Shown: positions 43,086-51,645 of the stretch, piece after piece
How the letters are laid out: every line of letters begins with the position of its first letter
How positions within the stretch are numbered: position 1 is the stretch's first letter
Source of the DNA: Aminobacter aminovorans
GTDB lineage: Bacteria > Pseudomonadota > Alphaproteobacteria > Rhizobiales > Rhizobiaceae
Assembly: GCF_900445235.1 (NCBI RefSeq)
Contig: NZ_UFSM01000001.1
Coordinates: forward strand, 1,296,501 to 1,360,500
Length of the DNA stretch: 64,000 bases
Direction of reading: 5' to 3'
The notes under the pieces: generated by a model
What the model saw: the letters and a program-made list of their open reading frames with translations, nothing else
What the model was told of the DNA's origin: nothing
The model's database searches: none
Made by a program: the position numbers and the translations under genes

Positions 43086-43889
43086 ATGAGCGGGTCCGCC
43101 GCGTTCGACGCCTGGAGTGCCGGCAACAGCTATGAGCATTACATGGGCCGGTGGAGCCGGCTGGTGGCGACCAAGTTCGTCGCCTGGCTTGCGCCGCCCG
43201 CGCAGGCGGCGTGGCTGGAGATCGGCTGCGGCACCGGCGCATTGACGGCAGCGGTGCTTTCAGGTGCGTCACCGCGCTCGATCGTGTCGATCGATCCCTC
43301 AGTCGATTTCATCGCGCATGTCCGCAAAGCGATCGGCGACGGCCGGGCCCGGTTCGAGGTCGCCGATGCGCTGAAGTTGCCGGCGGAGCCGGTCAGCATC
43401 GACGTCGTCACCTCCGGACTGGTGCTTAACTTTGTTCCCGACAGGCCGGCAGCCCTTGCCGAAATGCAACGCGTGCTGAAGCCGGGCGGGCTGCTGTCGT
43501 TTTATGTCTGGGACTATCCCGGCGGCGGCATCGGCTTCATCCGCCAGTTCTGGCAGGCCGCGATCACCATCGATCCGGCTGCGGCGGAGTTGGGGGAAGG
43601 CAAGCGGTTTCCGTTCTGCACCAGGGAAGGGCTTATGGCGCTGTGCCGGGACGCCGGCCTGCGCGACATCGCCATCGCGTCGATGGAGATCGAAACCCGC
43701 TTCGCGGATTTCGAGGCGTTCTGGCAGCCTTTCACGCTGGGCGCGGGACCGGCCCCTGGCTATTGCATGAGCCTGAACGACTATCAGCGCGCCAAACTCA
43801 AGGCGCGCCTGGCTGAGCGGCTTGGATCGACGGGGCCGATCGACCTCGTGGCGCGTGCCTGGATGGTCAAGGCGAAAACGCCAGGCTGA
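43086..43889 (+). CDS. Class I SAM-dependent methyltransferase
   Basis: The 267-residue protein has AWLEIGCGTGALTAAVLSG (motif I), SIVSIDPSVDFIAHVRKAI, FEVADALKLPAEPVSIDVVTSGLVLNFVPD and MQRVLKPGGLLSFYVWDYPGG. It is related to the methyltransferase at 27283. The start at 43086 (MSGSAAFDAW) follows GAGGTGCG. The substrate is unknown. Confidence 0.9.
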   Translation: MSGSAAFDAWSAGNSYEHYMGRWSRLVATKFVAWLAPPAQAAWLEIGCGTGALTAAVLSGASPRSIVSIDPSVDFIAHVRKAIGDGRARFEVADALKLPAEPVSIDVVTSGLVLNFVPDRPAALAEMQRVLKPGGLLSFYVWDYPGGGIGFIRQFWQAAITIDPAAAELGEGKRFPFCTREGLMALCRDAGLRDIAIASMEIETRFADFEAFWQPFTLGAGPAPGYCMSLNDYQRAKLKARLAERLGSTGPIDLVARAWMVKAKTPG

Positions 43890-43925
43890 GCGGCGCGAAA
43901 AAGCCCTGCCGCTGCCGATGCGAGC

Positions 43926-44360
43926 CTATTCGCTGGCGATGAATTTCAGGACACCGGCGATGCCCGATCCTGATGCGCCGCCCTTGCGGTCCGAGGGATG
44001 GTTGACGCCGTCCATGACAGGGATCTCGGTGAAGTCGAACGGGCTGATGCCTTCGAGGATGGCGGCGTTGACGCCAAACTGGTTGGGGTTAGAGCGGCGT
44101 TGGTGATGGGTGTAGATGCCGCATTTCGAGCAGAAATAGTGCTTCGCGGCCATGGTGTTGAACTGGTAGAGGGTGAGGGTTTCTTCACCCGATACGACAT
44201 CGATGCCGCCAAGGTCGGCCGACAGGGCGACAGCGCCTTTCATCCGGCAATAGGAGCAGGTGCAGCGCCGCGCGCTGCGCAGGCCGTCCGCCAGCCTGAC
44301 GCGCAGGCGCACCGTGCCGCAATGGCAGGCGCCGTCAATCTCGTGGATGTCCATGTCCAT
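43926..44360 (-). CDS. GFA family protein (glutathione-dependent formaldehyde-activating-like)
   Basis: The 144-residue zinc protein has the Mss4-like cysteine set: GACHCGTVRLRV, CTCSYCRMKGAV and YFCSKCGIYTHHQ. Most such GFA proteins have no proven formaldehyde activity; the substrate is unknown. It is convergent with the methyltransferase at 43086. Confidence 0.92.
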   Translation of the reverse strand: MDMDIHEIDGACHCGTVRLRVRLADGLRSARRCTCSYCRMKGAVALSADLGGIDVVSGEETLTLYQFNTMAAKHYFCSKCGIYTHHQRRSNPNQFGVNAAILEGISPFDFTEIPVMDGVNHPSDRKGGASGSGIAGVLKFIASE

Positions 44361-44493
44361 TGGGCAGTCTCTCCTTCCGCTTCCAAGCCTAGCGGCATGC
44401 AGGACGGTTGGGTATTGCCTGCAACTGCCAAAGGAAAGTCCCGGCTTGTCACCGGGACAATTTGGGAGCGGGGGGAGGAAACGCGTTGCGGCG

Positions 44494-45210
44494 TCAGCCG
44501 TGCGAGTTGCGGTCGGGCGCCCCGTAGGATTCGCTGCGTTCGACGCTGCGGTAATAGTCGACGAGCAGCTTGCCGCGCTCGGGCTTGAAGCTGCGGCTGG
44601 CCGCGGCGACCGACGAAATGCGGTCGATGCGGAAGGCGCGGAAGTCGTTGCGCATCTCGCACCAGGCGATCAGCGTCCAGACCTTGCCCCAGAACCACAG
44701 GCCGAGCGGACGCACCTCGCGGGCCGAGCCGCGCCCAGCCTCGTCATTGTAGTCGAGCTTGAGCACCTGGCGCTTTTCGACAGCGCGCTCGATCAGGTCG
44801 ATCGCCTCGCGGTCGGCGTCGGAGACCACCCACATCGGTGTGTGGATCTCGGTGCGGGCGATGCGGTCCTTTTCGGAATCGGGAAGGACGGCGCCGATCT
44901 TGACCAGCGCCTCGTCGGCGGCGCGTGCCATGGCGGCACCGCCAAAGGCGCGGACCATGCGGGCGCCGGCAACCAATGCGACGATTTCGTCTCGTGTGAA
45001 CATCAGCGGCGGAAGGTCGAAACCCTCCCTCATCATATAGCCCACCCCGGCCTCGCCATCGATCGGCACACCCGTCGATTGCAGGTCGGCGATGTCGCGA
45101 TAGATCGTGCGCTCGGAAACCTCGAGCCACGCGCCCAGCTTGTGCGCGGTGACCAGGCGGCCACCTCGGAGATGCTGTACGATCTGGAACAGCCTGTCGG
45201 CGCGTCTCAT
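44494..45210 (-). CDS. YafY family (HTH-WYL) transcriptional regulator
   Basis: The 238-residue protein has an N-terminal HTH (RADRLFQIVQHLRGGRLVTAHKLGAWLEVSERTIYRDIADLQ) and a WYL domain (LDYNDEAGRGSAREVRPLGLWFWGKVWTLIAWCEMRNDFRAFRIDRI). A candidate operator, CTCCTGACA-N6-TGTCAGGAG, lies 167 bp before its start, and an identical one precedes the small-protein/PfpI operon. Together these suggest it regulates both. Confidence 0.92.
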   Translation of the reverse strand: MRRADRLFQIVQHLRGGRLVTAHKLGAWLEVSERTIYRDIADLQSTGVPIDGEAGVGYMMREGFDLPPLMFTRDEIVALVAGARMVRAFGGAAMARAADEALVKIGAVLPDSEKDRIARTEIHTPMWVVSDADREAIDLIERAVEKRQVLKLDYNDEAGRGSAREVRPLGLWFWGKVWTLIAWCEMRNDFRAFRIDRISSVAAASRSFKPERGKLLVDYYRSVERSESYGAPDRNSHG

Positions 45211-45377
45211 CGATTACCCCTCAAAGTCTCGCGCTGTTCTTGGCCAAGTGGGGGCGCCTGGCGTCGATGACAATGCGCGTCGTCAAAAAGTCGGTCCGGC
45301 ATACCGCATCGCATCTGGCGCTGGGTGGCACCGAAGACATCGGAATGCGATCTTCTTCATCCTATCATCGCACAGGG

Positions 45378-45401
45378 CTCCTGACAGCGTATTGTCAGGA
45401 G
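45378..45401. promoter_or_regulatory. Candidate YafY/WYL operator, site 1
   Basis: The perfect inverted repeat CTCCTGACA-N6-TGTCAGGAG is extended by GG/CC to 45376-45403. On the minus strand it is followed by TGTGCGATGAT, also present after site 2 as TGTGCGATACT. It overlaps the pfpI stop codon and precedes yafY by about 170 bp. Confidence 0.65.
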
Positions 45402-46006
45402 CCGTCACCATGGCCACGTTCGGCCATGGCATGCTCGCGGGCGAACATGGCACGCATCTCGCCGATCTGGCCAACCAGTTCGGGATAGAGCGTCTCGAGG
45501 AAGGCCGCGGCGAAGGTGCCGGGTGCCGAACCAGGGGCGGAGACGATGTTGTTGTCGGCGACGGCATGCGGCACGTCCTGGTAGCTTGCGGCGCCTGCAT
45601 ATGCTGGCTCATGTCCGAGAATCCAGTCGCGGCCGTTGGAGGTGTGGGAGACACCTTCGAACAGGCCGGCCCGGGCCAGTGCCAGCGTACCGGCGCAGAT
45701 GCCGCCGACGACGCCGCCACGCATAGCGACTGCCTTGAGCAGCGGCGCAATGTCAGGTGCGTCCTTCGCCGCCCAGCCATCCGAGCCGATGACGGCAACC
45801 GCGTCGAGATCCATGTTTTCCACGGGATCCACGCCGCGCGTCGGCGACAGGCTGAAACCGGCGATCGAGGTCAGAGGCGCCTCGTGCGGCGAAATCGCTA
45901 CCGCGCGCGCGCCGAACCACTCGACAGCCGAGGCAGCCAGAAGGCCGTATTCCCAGTCGGCATAGCCTTCGATGAACAGGACGCCGATTGTCTTGGGTGC
46001 GGTCAT
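45395..46006 (-). CDS. DJ-1/PfpI family protein
   Basis: The 203-residue protein has IGVLFIEGYADWEYGLLAAS, LDAVAVIGSDGWAAKDAPDI and the nucleophile motif GGICAGTLALARAGLFEG with the conserved Cys, then HTSNGRDW. The family includes amidases, glyoxalases and chaperones; the role is unknown. It starts 28 bp after the small 57-residue gene and is probably cotranscribed with it. Confidence 0.9.
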   Translation of the reverse strand: MTAPKTIGVLFIEGYADWEYGLLAASAVEWFGARAVAISPHEAPLTSIAGFSLSPTRGVDPVENMDLDAVAVIGSDGWAAKDAPDIAPLLKAVAMRGGVVGGICAGTLALARAGLFEGVSHTSNGRDWILGHEPAYAGAASYQDVPHAVADNNIVSAPGSAPGTFAAAFLETLYPELVGQIGEMRAMFAREHAMAERGHGDGS

Positions 46007-46034
46007 GAGCGTGTCCCCTCCGTCGGGCGATATG

Positions 46035-46208
46035 TCAGTTGCGGTCGGCTCGGCGGGCGTCGAAACGATCGGGCCAGCCGATATCCTTGCGGATGCTTGT
46101 CGGCAAAGAATTCATGAGGCGCTCGGTGCGGATCTCATTGTGCATGGTCCTGACCTTGCCGGCATAATGCCTGATGGTGCGAAAGATGACAGGCGTAAAC
46201 GTGTTCAT
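46035..46208 (-). CDS. Small DUF1127-like protein
   Basis: The 57-residue basic protein starts MNTFTPVIFRTIRHYAGKVR and ends MNSLPTSIRKDIGWPDRFDA with RRADRN. Its C-terminal (L..LP..IRKDIGW) resembles the DUF1127 small proteins of rhizobia, but the match is loose. A strong AAGGAGGATCC precedes the ATG. It is first in an operon with pfpI and lies 44 bp downstream of operator site 2. Confidence 0.8.
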   Translation of the reverse strand: MNTFTPVIFRTIRHYAGKVRTMHNEIRTERLMNSLPTSIRKDIGWPDRFDARRADRN

Positions 46209-46251
46209 GGAGGATCCTCCTTATCTTGAATGAGAGGAGTATCGCACACCC

Positions 46252-46275
46252 CTCCTGACAGCAGTCTGTCAGGAG
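46252..46275. promoter_or_regulatory. Candidate YafY/WYL operator, site 2
   Basis: The same perfect inverted repeat CTCCTGACA-N6-TGTCAGGAG as at 45378, followed on the minus strand by TGTGCGATACT. It lies 44 bp upstream of the small gene at 46208 and 29 bp after the SDR stop. It may also work as an SDR terminator, though no T-run follows. Confidence 0.68.
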
Positions 46276-46303
46276 CAAACGACCGTCTTCGATTATGTTT
46301 TCG

Positions 46304-47089
46304 TCAGCCCTTGGCAGCAACCGTGGTGTTGAGCGCGAGACGCCCGCCATCGGCAAAAATCGTCTGTCCGGTGATGTAGGAAGCATCATCGGAAGCGAGG
46401 AAAGCTGCGATCCCTGCGATCTCCTGCGGCTCGCCGATACGGCCGAGCGGGGTGCGCGACAGCATGCGGGCCTTGGCCGCCGGATCGGCCTTGGCGCGAG
46501 CCAGCATTTCGGTCGAGATCGAACCGGGACCGATGGCGTTGACGCGGATGCCATAGGGCGCGAGACCAAGCGCCATGACCGTCGTCAACTGGCCGACGCC
46601 GCCCTTCGACACGGCATAAGGCACCTGGTCGGGGTTGGCGACGACCGAATTGATCGACGACATGTTGATGATGGTGCCCGGGTTGCCGCCCGCCTTGACC
46701 CGTTCGACCATGATGCGGGCGACCGCCTGGCCGACAAGGAAGGAGCCCTTGAGGTTGATCCGGAGCACGCGGTCGAAATCGTCCTCGGCGAGGTCGAGGA
46801 AATCGGCCTGATGGTCGATGCCGGCATTGTTGACCAGCACGTCGACGTCGCCGAAGGCGTCGATCGTCGAGGCGACGAGATTGTGGACGTCAAGGCGCTT
46901 GCCGACATCGGCGCGAACGAAACGCGCCTGGCCGAGCTTTTCCAGATCGCGCTCGGCGGCATTGCCCTGCTCATTGTCGATGTCAGCGATGACGACACGT
47001 GCGCCCTCGCGCAGGAAGCGCTCGGCGATGGCATAGCCGATGCCCCTGGCGCCGCCGGTGATGATCGCGGTCTTGCCGTCGAGCTTCAT
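46304..47089 (-). CDS. SDR family NAD(P)-dependent oxidoreductase
   Basis: The 261-residue classical SDR has TGGARGIGYAIAERFL, VLVNNAGIDHQADF, MSSINSVVANPDQVPYAVSKGG (Ser, Tyr, Lys catalytic set) and IGEPQEIAGIAAFLASDDASYITGQTIFADGG. The substrate is unknown. The start at 47089 (MKLDGKTA) is preceded by AGGAGCGG. Confidence 0.94.
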   Translation of the reverse strand: MKLDGKTAIITGGARGIGYAIAERFLREGARVVIADIDNEQGNAAERDLEKLGQARFVRADVGKRLDVHNLVASTIDAFGDVDVLVNNAGIDHQADFLDLAEDDFDRVLRINLKGSFLVGQAVARIMVERVKAGGNPGTIINMSSINSVVANPDQVPYAVSKGGVGQLTTVMALGLAPYGIRVNAIGPGSISTEMLARAKADPAAKARMLSRTPLGRIGEPQEIAGIAAFLASDDASYITGQTIFADGGRLALNTTVAAKG

Positions 47090-47192
47090 TTTCCGCTCCT
47101 GCCCTTGTCGCCGTAAAGGCGAATCCAGTCGCGGACAGTGGCGGGAAGGGCGAGAGCGGTCAACGGGGAGGGTGTCGCGACCGCCGTCTTGC

Positions 47193-47843
47193 TCAGCCGC
47201 CCGATGCGGCGGTGAAAACCGCCAGTTGGGCCTCGTACGAACGCTTGTAGGCGGGACGCGCCTGGCCGCGCGCGACATAGGCGGCGAGGTTTGGATAATC
47301 CTCCACTATGCCATCGCCCTCCAGCCGGCGCAGCACCATCACCATCGTGAGGTCACCGGCGCTGAAGGCGCCATCGAGCCATTCGGCGTCGCCAAGCCTA
47401 TTGGACAGCTGGTCCATCCGGACGCGGATGCGATCCTTGAGCATCGGGATCCGCTCCGCGAGCCAGGGCTTGTCGCCCTCCACAAAAGGCGCCTGTTCGA
47501 GCTCGACGATCGGTGGTTCGACCGTATTGAGCGCGGCAAACATCCAGGCGATGGCGCGTGCCCGGGCATTGGCTTGTTTGGGCAGCAGCCCGGCGTGGCG
47601 TTCGGCGATATGCAAGATGATGGCGCCCGACTCGAACAGCACGAGGTCGCCCTCCTCATAGGTCGGGATCTGCCCGAACGGATGACGCGCCAGATGCGCC
47701 GGCTGCTTCATCGCCTTGAACGAAACAAGACGGACATCGTAAGGCAGGCCCACTTCCTCGAGCGCCCAGCGCACGCGCATGTCACGCGCCAGTCCCTGGC
47801 CTTCGTCAGGCGAAGCCTCAAAAGCGGTGATAGTGGGCGTCAT
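47193..47843 (-). CDS. Glutathione S-transferase family protein
   Basis: The 216-residue protein has a thioredoxin-like N-terminal domain (GLARDMRVRWALEEVGLPYDVRLV and QIPTYEEGDLVLFESGAIILHIAERH with the ES glutathione-contact pair) and an all-helical C-terminal domain (DGAFSAGDLTMVMVLRRL). It conjugates or reduces with glutathione; the substrate is unknown. It lies 103 bp upstream of the SDR gene on the same strand. Confidence 0.92.
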   Translation of the reverse strand: MTPTITAFEASPDEGQGLARDMRVRWALEEVGLPYDVRLVSFKAMKQPAHLARHPFGQIPTYEEGDLVLFESGAIILHIAERHAGLLPKQANARARAIAWMFAALNTVEPPIVELEQAPFVEGDKPWLAERIPMLKDRIRVRMDQLSNRLGDAEWLDGAFSAGDLTMVMVLRRLEGDGIVEDYPNLAAYVARGQARPAYKRSYEAQLAVFTAASGG

Positions 47844-48214
47844 TGGGCGGCTCCGGGTTGGTGCGTATCCTTGCATCTTGCCTCCAGAGGACGAATGGCG
47901 CCTGTGCTTACCGACATGTTGGCCCATGCTTTTTGTCGTCTCGTCTTGTATTTAGGCGTGTCGCCACGCGGCAGTCATGGTCTGCTCTACAAAGATTGAC
48001 AATGATCACCATAGCCGGCTCAAAAAATTCTTGAGATGCTTACAGTCTATGAATCATCCTAGCTGTTTGTCGCCAATCAGTGGGTTTAAAATTCTGCTCT
48101 GCCGGACGAGTGGGCAAATGGGGTTGCGATCTACATGCTATGAACAACAGATTCATATGAGGTACTGATCATCGCGTACAGTCCAAGCATAAAGATCGTT
48201 GTTGGGAGAGGCGA
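47844..48214. other. AT-richer gap before the protein kinase
   Basis: This 371-bp stretch marks the change from GC-rich neighbours to AT-rich sequence (for example TTTAAAATTC and AAAAAATTCTTGAG around 48030-48095). No gene is supported. It may be the edge of acquired DNA and probably holds the kinase promoter. Confidence 0.6.
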
Positions 48215-49522
48215 ATGAGTCTTGAAGACTGGATAGCCATTGAAGAGGGAAAGCGGGAGGGAGGACAAGGTACTGTTGCAAGGGTGCAGCATCGGGTCGA
48301 TAGGCGTACTGGTGCGCTCAAGCGGCTGCACGAAACCAAACAGACTGAAAGGCGCTATCGGTTTCTTGCGGAAGTCGCCGGTCTTCGCGCGATGGATGCA
48401 AATGGCGTTCCCGCAGTGTTGGAGGCAAATGAGGGAGAGTGGGAAAACCCTGGTGCCACATTGTACCTTGTCATGGACTTCATAGACGGCCCAACAATGC
48501 AGGAGTTGGTTCAAAAATCACCACCAACTCTAGATCAAGCACTAGCAGCCACTCTGCGGGTCCTTGAAATATTGGAGACCGGTCATCAACTCCCACTTCT
48601 TCACCGCGACTTAAAGCCTGACAATGTGATAATGCGACATGCCAAATGGGACGCCCCTTTTTTGGTAGATTTCGGCATTGCGTGGTATCGTGAAAATCCT
48701 GACATAGATTTCAAAACACCTGATGGCAGCGAGCTTGGAAATCGGTTCTTAAGACTTCCGGAATTTGCCCCTGGCGGGGAGCATCATGACTTGCGATCTG
48801 ACGTCGCAATGGCTGCTGGCTTGCTGTTTTTCATGTTGTCTGGTCGGGCACCGCGCACGCTTGTCAACGCCGATGGCCGTCATCCTCACGAAGTCACACC
48901 TTCCCCAATACGACCTTCAGTATTGGAAGACTCACGATGGCCTAAGATAGACCTACTGCTACGGATTGCTTTTCAACAGCGAACGGAGTCCCGCTTCCAA
49001 AGTGCTCACGAATTTTCTGCTCGTTTGATTCAGCTGGATGGAGACAATAGCTTGTCACATGACGATCTCGATGCGGAAATCGCTCAATTCAATGAAATGA
49101 TTGGCTCGGCTGTTGCAAGGGAGCGAGCCGATGCTGCCCAAGCCATGGAGCAGGCTAGCCAAGCTCTTTACGGCGAATTGAATCGCATCTGGACCGATGT
49201 TGGCTTGCAGCAGGGGGGGCAGCACCCGACGTTCAAGTCTGGCGGCGCAACAAACGAATTCTACTGTGTGGTTTCCAGAAAAGGGCAGGCCGACCCCGTA
49301 GTAATTTTTCGACACAAGATCGAGTTGGTCGATGGCCGCCTGCGCGCAAGTTGGTCTCTTGAAGAGGCCGCGCCAAGCTTGGAATTCGATGGTTCAACGG
49401 CCGATGGCGAAAGCCTACATGAAGTGCTGCTGGCGTCTGCGCGCAGGTTGGCGGGCCTAGTGATAGGAGAGCTTACTCGCAAATTGGCACCGCCACGGGA
49501 TCTAAAGCCCTTTTTCAGCTGA
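48215..49522 (+). CDS. Orphan Hanks-type serine/threonine protein kinase
   Basis: The 435-residue protein has a glycine loop GGQGTV (16-21), Lys36 in ALKRL, HRDLKPDNVI (130-139), DFG (152-154), PEFAP (182-186) and SDV (195-197), so all catalytic residues are present. There is no transmembrane segment, so it is probably cytoplasmic. Residues 280-435 match no family I recognise; 285-320 is Ala/Glu-rich and helical, and 345-430 is mixed alpha/beta. GGGAGAGG precedes the ATG. The gene is visibly more AT-rich than its neighbours and has no phosphatase or other partner beside it, which suggests horizontal transfer. Hanks kinases of this size include regulatory and anti-phage kinases; the role here is unknown. 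Confidence 0.9.
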   Translation: MSLEDWIAIEEGKREGGQGTVARVQHRVDRRTGALKRLHETKQTERRYRFLAEVAGLRAMDANGVPAVLEANEGEWENPGATLYLVMDFIDGPTMQELVQKSPPTLDQALAATLRVLEILETGHQLPLLHRDLKPDNVIMRHAKWDAPFLVDFGIAWYRENPDIDFKTPDGSELGNRFLRLPEFAPGGEHHDLRSDVAMAAGLLFFMLSGRAPRTLVNADGRHPHEVTPSPIRPSVLEDSRWPKIDLLLRIAFQQRTESRFQSAHEFSARLIQLDGDNSLSHDDLDAEIAQFNEMIGSAVARERADAAQAMEQASQALYGELNRIWTDVGLQQGGQHPTFKSGGATNEFYCVVSRKGQADPVVIFRHKIELVDGRLRASWSLEEAAPSLEFDGSTADGESLHEVLLASARRLAGLVIGELTRKLAPPRDLKPFFS

Positions 49523-49683
49523 CTTAGCGGAAGGGAAGTCATGGTTCTTTTGTCATGGGCCACATTTCAATCAGCAACTGCCAGTTGCGCAACTGCTGCG
49601 GACTAGACAATGGCCGTCGCGCCTCTATGTCGGAAGGGCGGGCGGCTGAATATCGAACTGGCTTCAAGCGAGAGGAGCGCACA

Positions 49684-50163
49684 ATGCCGACTGCCAAGAA
49701 CACGATCTGCCTGTGGTACGACAAGGATGCGGAGGCTGCGGCCCGCTTCTATGCCACGGTATTTCCCGACAGTGCGGTGCATGACGTGCATCGCGCTCCT
49801 GGCGACTATCCCTCAGGCAAGGAGGGCGATGTGCTGACGGTCGATTTCACTGTCGCAGGCATTCCCTGCATTGGCCTCAATGGCGGGCCGGCCTTCAAGC
49901 ATGACGAGGCATTCTCGTTCCAGATCGCCACCGACGACCAGGAGGAGACCGACCGCTACTGGAACGCCATTGTCGGCAATGGCGGGCAGGAAAGCGCCTG
50001 CGGCTGGTGCAAGGACAAGTGGGGCATCAATTGGCAGATCACGCCGCGCGTGCTGACCGAGGCCATGGCAGCCGGCGGTGGCGAAGCCAAGCGCGCGTTC
50101 GCCGCGATGATGGATATGCGGAAGATCGACGTCGCCAAGATCGAGGCGGCCCGGCGCGGCTGA
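49684..50163 (+). CDS. VOC family protein (PhnB/3-demethylubiquinone methyltransferase-like fold)
   Basis: The 159-residue protein starts PTAKNTICLWYDKDAEAAARFYATVFPDSAVHDVHRAPGDYPSGKEGDVLTVDFTVAGIP and has WGINWQITPRVL, the PhnB-like VOC pattern. The substrate is unknown. GAGAGGAG precedes the ATG at 49684. Gene composition returns to the GC-rich norm after the kinase. Confidence 0.92.
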   Translation: MPTAKNTICLWYDKDAEAAARFYATVFPDSAVHDVHRAPGDYPSGKEGDVLTVDFTVAGIPCIGLNGGPAFKHDEAFSFQIATDDQEETDRYWNAIVGNGGQESACGWCKDKWGINWQITPRVLTEAMAAGGGEAKRAFAAMMDMRKIDVAKIEAARRG

Positions 50164-50213
50164 GGTGCTGGCGGGTCCGCCGGCAGGGCATGCCTGCCGG
50201 CCCGATAGTCGAT

Positions 50214-50663
50214 CTAGGGAAGGTCCTTTCGCAACCGGACGGCGGGTGCCAGAAGTGTCGCGACGATGCCGGCAAAGCGAAAGCCGGAGGCTTGGTAGAA
50301 AGGGCGAGCCCGTTCGCTGGCCACGACCTCTAGCGATCGTGCGCCGAGCGCTGCGGCGCGGCGTTCGGCTTCGGCAAGCAGCAGGCTGCCTATCCCCATT
50401 CGCCATGCTTCCGGCGCGACAAAGAGATCTTCCAGCTCGGCTTGAGCGGTGACGTCGCCGGGGAGGACCGTCACGAAGCCCACGATCTGCCCGGCGATCT
50501 CGGCGACCACGACATGCCGCACGTGCGCGGCCGGAACCTCTCTCGCCTCCGGCAGCGCCTGCAATGCCTCGACATGATCTCCCCAGGCCAGCGAAGACCG
50601 CAGCTTGAGGGCGCCGAGGGTTTCCCTCTCATCGGCGCGAGCCGCTCGAATGCCAACGGTCAT
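50214..50663 (-). CDS. GNAT family N-acetyltransferase
   Basis: The 149-residue protein has AEIAGQIVGFVTVLPGD, LEDLFVAPEAWRMGIGSLLLAEAERRAAALGARSLEVVA (acetyl-CoA loop) and ARPFYQASGFRFAG. The substrate is unknown. The start at 50663 (MTVGIRAARAD) fits the family. It is convergent with the VOC gene. Confidence 0.9.
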   Translation of the reverse strand: MTVGIRAARADERETLGALKLRSSLAWGDHVEALQALPEAREVPAAHVRHVVVAEIAGQIVGFVTVLPGDVTAQAELEDLFVAPEAWRMGIGSLLLAEAERRAAALGARSLEVVASERARPFYQASGFRFAGIVATLLAPAVRLRKDLP

Positions 50664-50752
50664 TGCAATCTCCTTGTGAGCAGCTTCGCGACCAAGCGGC
50701 GTGCTCGTGGCCGCCTGCCGTCGCATCTCCTTGGCAGGCACGACTGATGCGA

Positions 50753-51154
50753 TCAGTCGAGCATCAACCGGATGTCGTCTTCGGCCTCGTCGCCGCCGGG
50801 GCCGTGACTGCGAATGGTGCCGACGAGCCAGTCGAAAACCGTCGGACATATGCCGGCACGCGCATCGGCAAGCTGTTGCCTGACCTTGTCACGGTTATCG
50901 GGATGGCATTGCGCGAGGCGTAGTTCCAACTGCCTGGCTGTCTCCTGATATCCCAGCCTGGTCCTGGACTCCGCAGCGTTGGACCATGTCAGGGTGAAGC
51001 CCTCGGTTGTGCCGAAGCCACCCCTCAGAATGTCGTTGAACGCGTCGAGATTGCGGCCCCAGCGCTGGTTGGGGATCAGCACGCGGCTGATCTCGTCGTA
51101 GAAGGTTTCCAGCGAATGGATGCGCGTGCCGTCGATGGTGTAATTGCTCTTCAC
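50753..51154 (-). CDS. Barstar family protein
   Basis: The 133-residue protein has the barstar core: YTIDGTRIHSLETFYDEISR, NLDAFNDILRGGFGTTEGFTLTWSNAAESRTRLGY, LAQCHPDN and CPTVFDWLVGTI. Barstars inhibit barnase-type ribonucleases. No barnase-like gene is nearby, so this is an orphan immunity gene or a barstar with another role. It lies 89 bp from the GNAT gene on the same strand. Confidence 0.92.
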   Translation of the reverse strand: MKSNYTIDGTRIHSLETFYDEISRVLIPNQRWGRNLDAFNDILRGGFGTTEGFTLTWSNAAESRTRLGYQETARQLELRLAQCHPDNRDKVRQQLADARAGICPTVFDWLVGTIRSHGPGGDEAEDDIRLMLD

Positions 51155-51228
51155 GCAAGCGGCCTTTCAACCTGCCCAGCCGTCCGATTGCTATCACACG
51201 GCGACCCTTGCGCAAGGCCCTGATGCCC

Positions 51229-51645
51229 TCACATTTTCTCGCCGGGCAGGGCGCTTGCCTGCCGGACCCAGTTGGAGAACTGCGCTTCGTCGAACGTGCG
51301 GCCTTCATGGATGTCGAGATAACGCACCTCGGCCTGCTTCGAGGTTCCGGGCGGCAGCGGCGTGAGCTGCGCACCCTTGAAGAACGCGACCTTGACGTAT
51401 TTGGTCAGGCAGTGGAAGCCGAGGAACCAGAGGTCCTTTTCCATGCCGTAGAAGGGCGAATTCCACTTCACCGCCTTGACCACGCTGGGGACGGCCTCGG
51501 TGACGAGGGTGTCGATGCGGCGGCCGACGTCCTGTTTCCAGCCGGGCATGGCGTCGATATAGGATTGGACGATGGCGTCGCCATAGCCCTTGGCAATCTG
51601 CGGATTGCCGCCCGACAGCAGCTTGGGGCTTTCGTCCCTGGCCAT
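51229..51645 (-). CDS. DUF1801 domain-containing protein
   Basis: The 138-residue protein has VQSYIDAMPGWKQDVGRRIDTLVTEAVPSVVKAVKWNSPFYGMEKDLWFLGFHCLTKYVKVAFFKGAQL, which matches the DUF1801/YdhG pattern. The function is unknown. Its start overlaps the preceding stop (TGATG), so it is translationally coupled to the membrane protein at 51645-51869. Confidence 0.9.
   Translation of the reverse strand: MARDESPKLLSGGNPQIAKGYGDAIVQSYIDAMPGWKQDVGRRIDTLVTEAVPSVVKAVKWNSPFYGMEKDLWFLGFHCLTKYVKVAFFKGAQLTPLPPGTSKQAEVRYLDIHEGRTFDEAQFSNWVRQASALPGEKM

Noticed and set aside
46252..46275. Simple terminator for the SDR gene
   Set aside because: No T-tract follows and the same 24-bp sequence occurs before another promoter region, so an operator is the better reading, though a dual role is possible.
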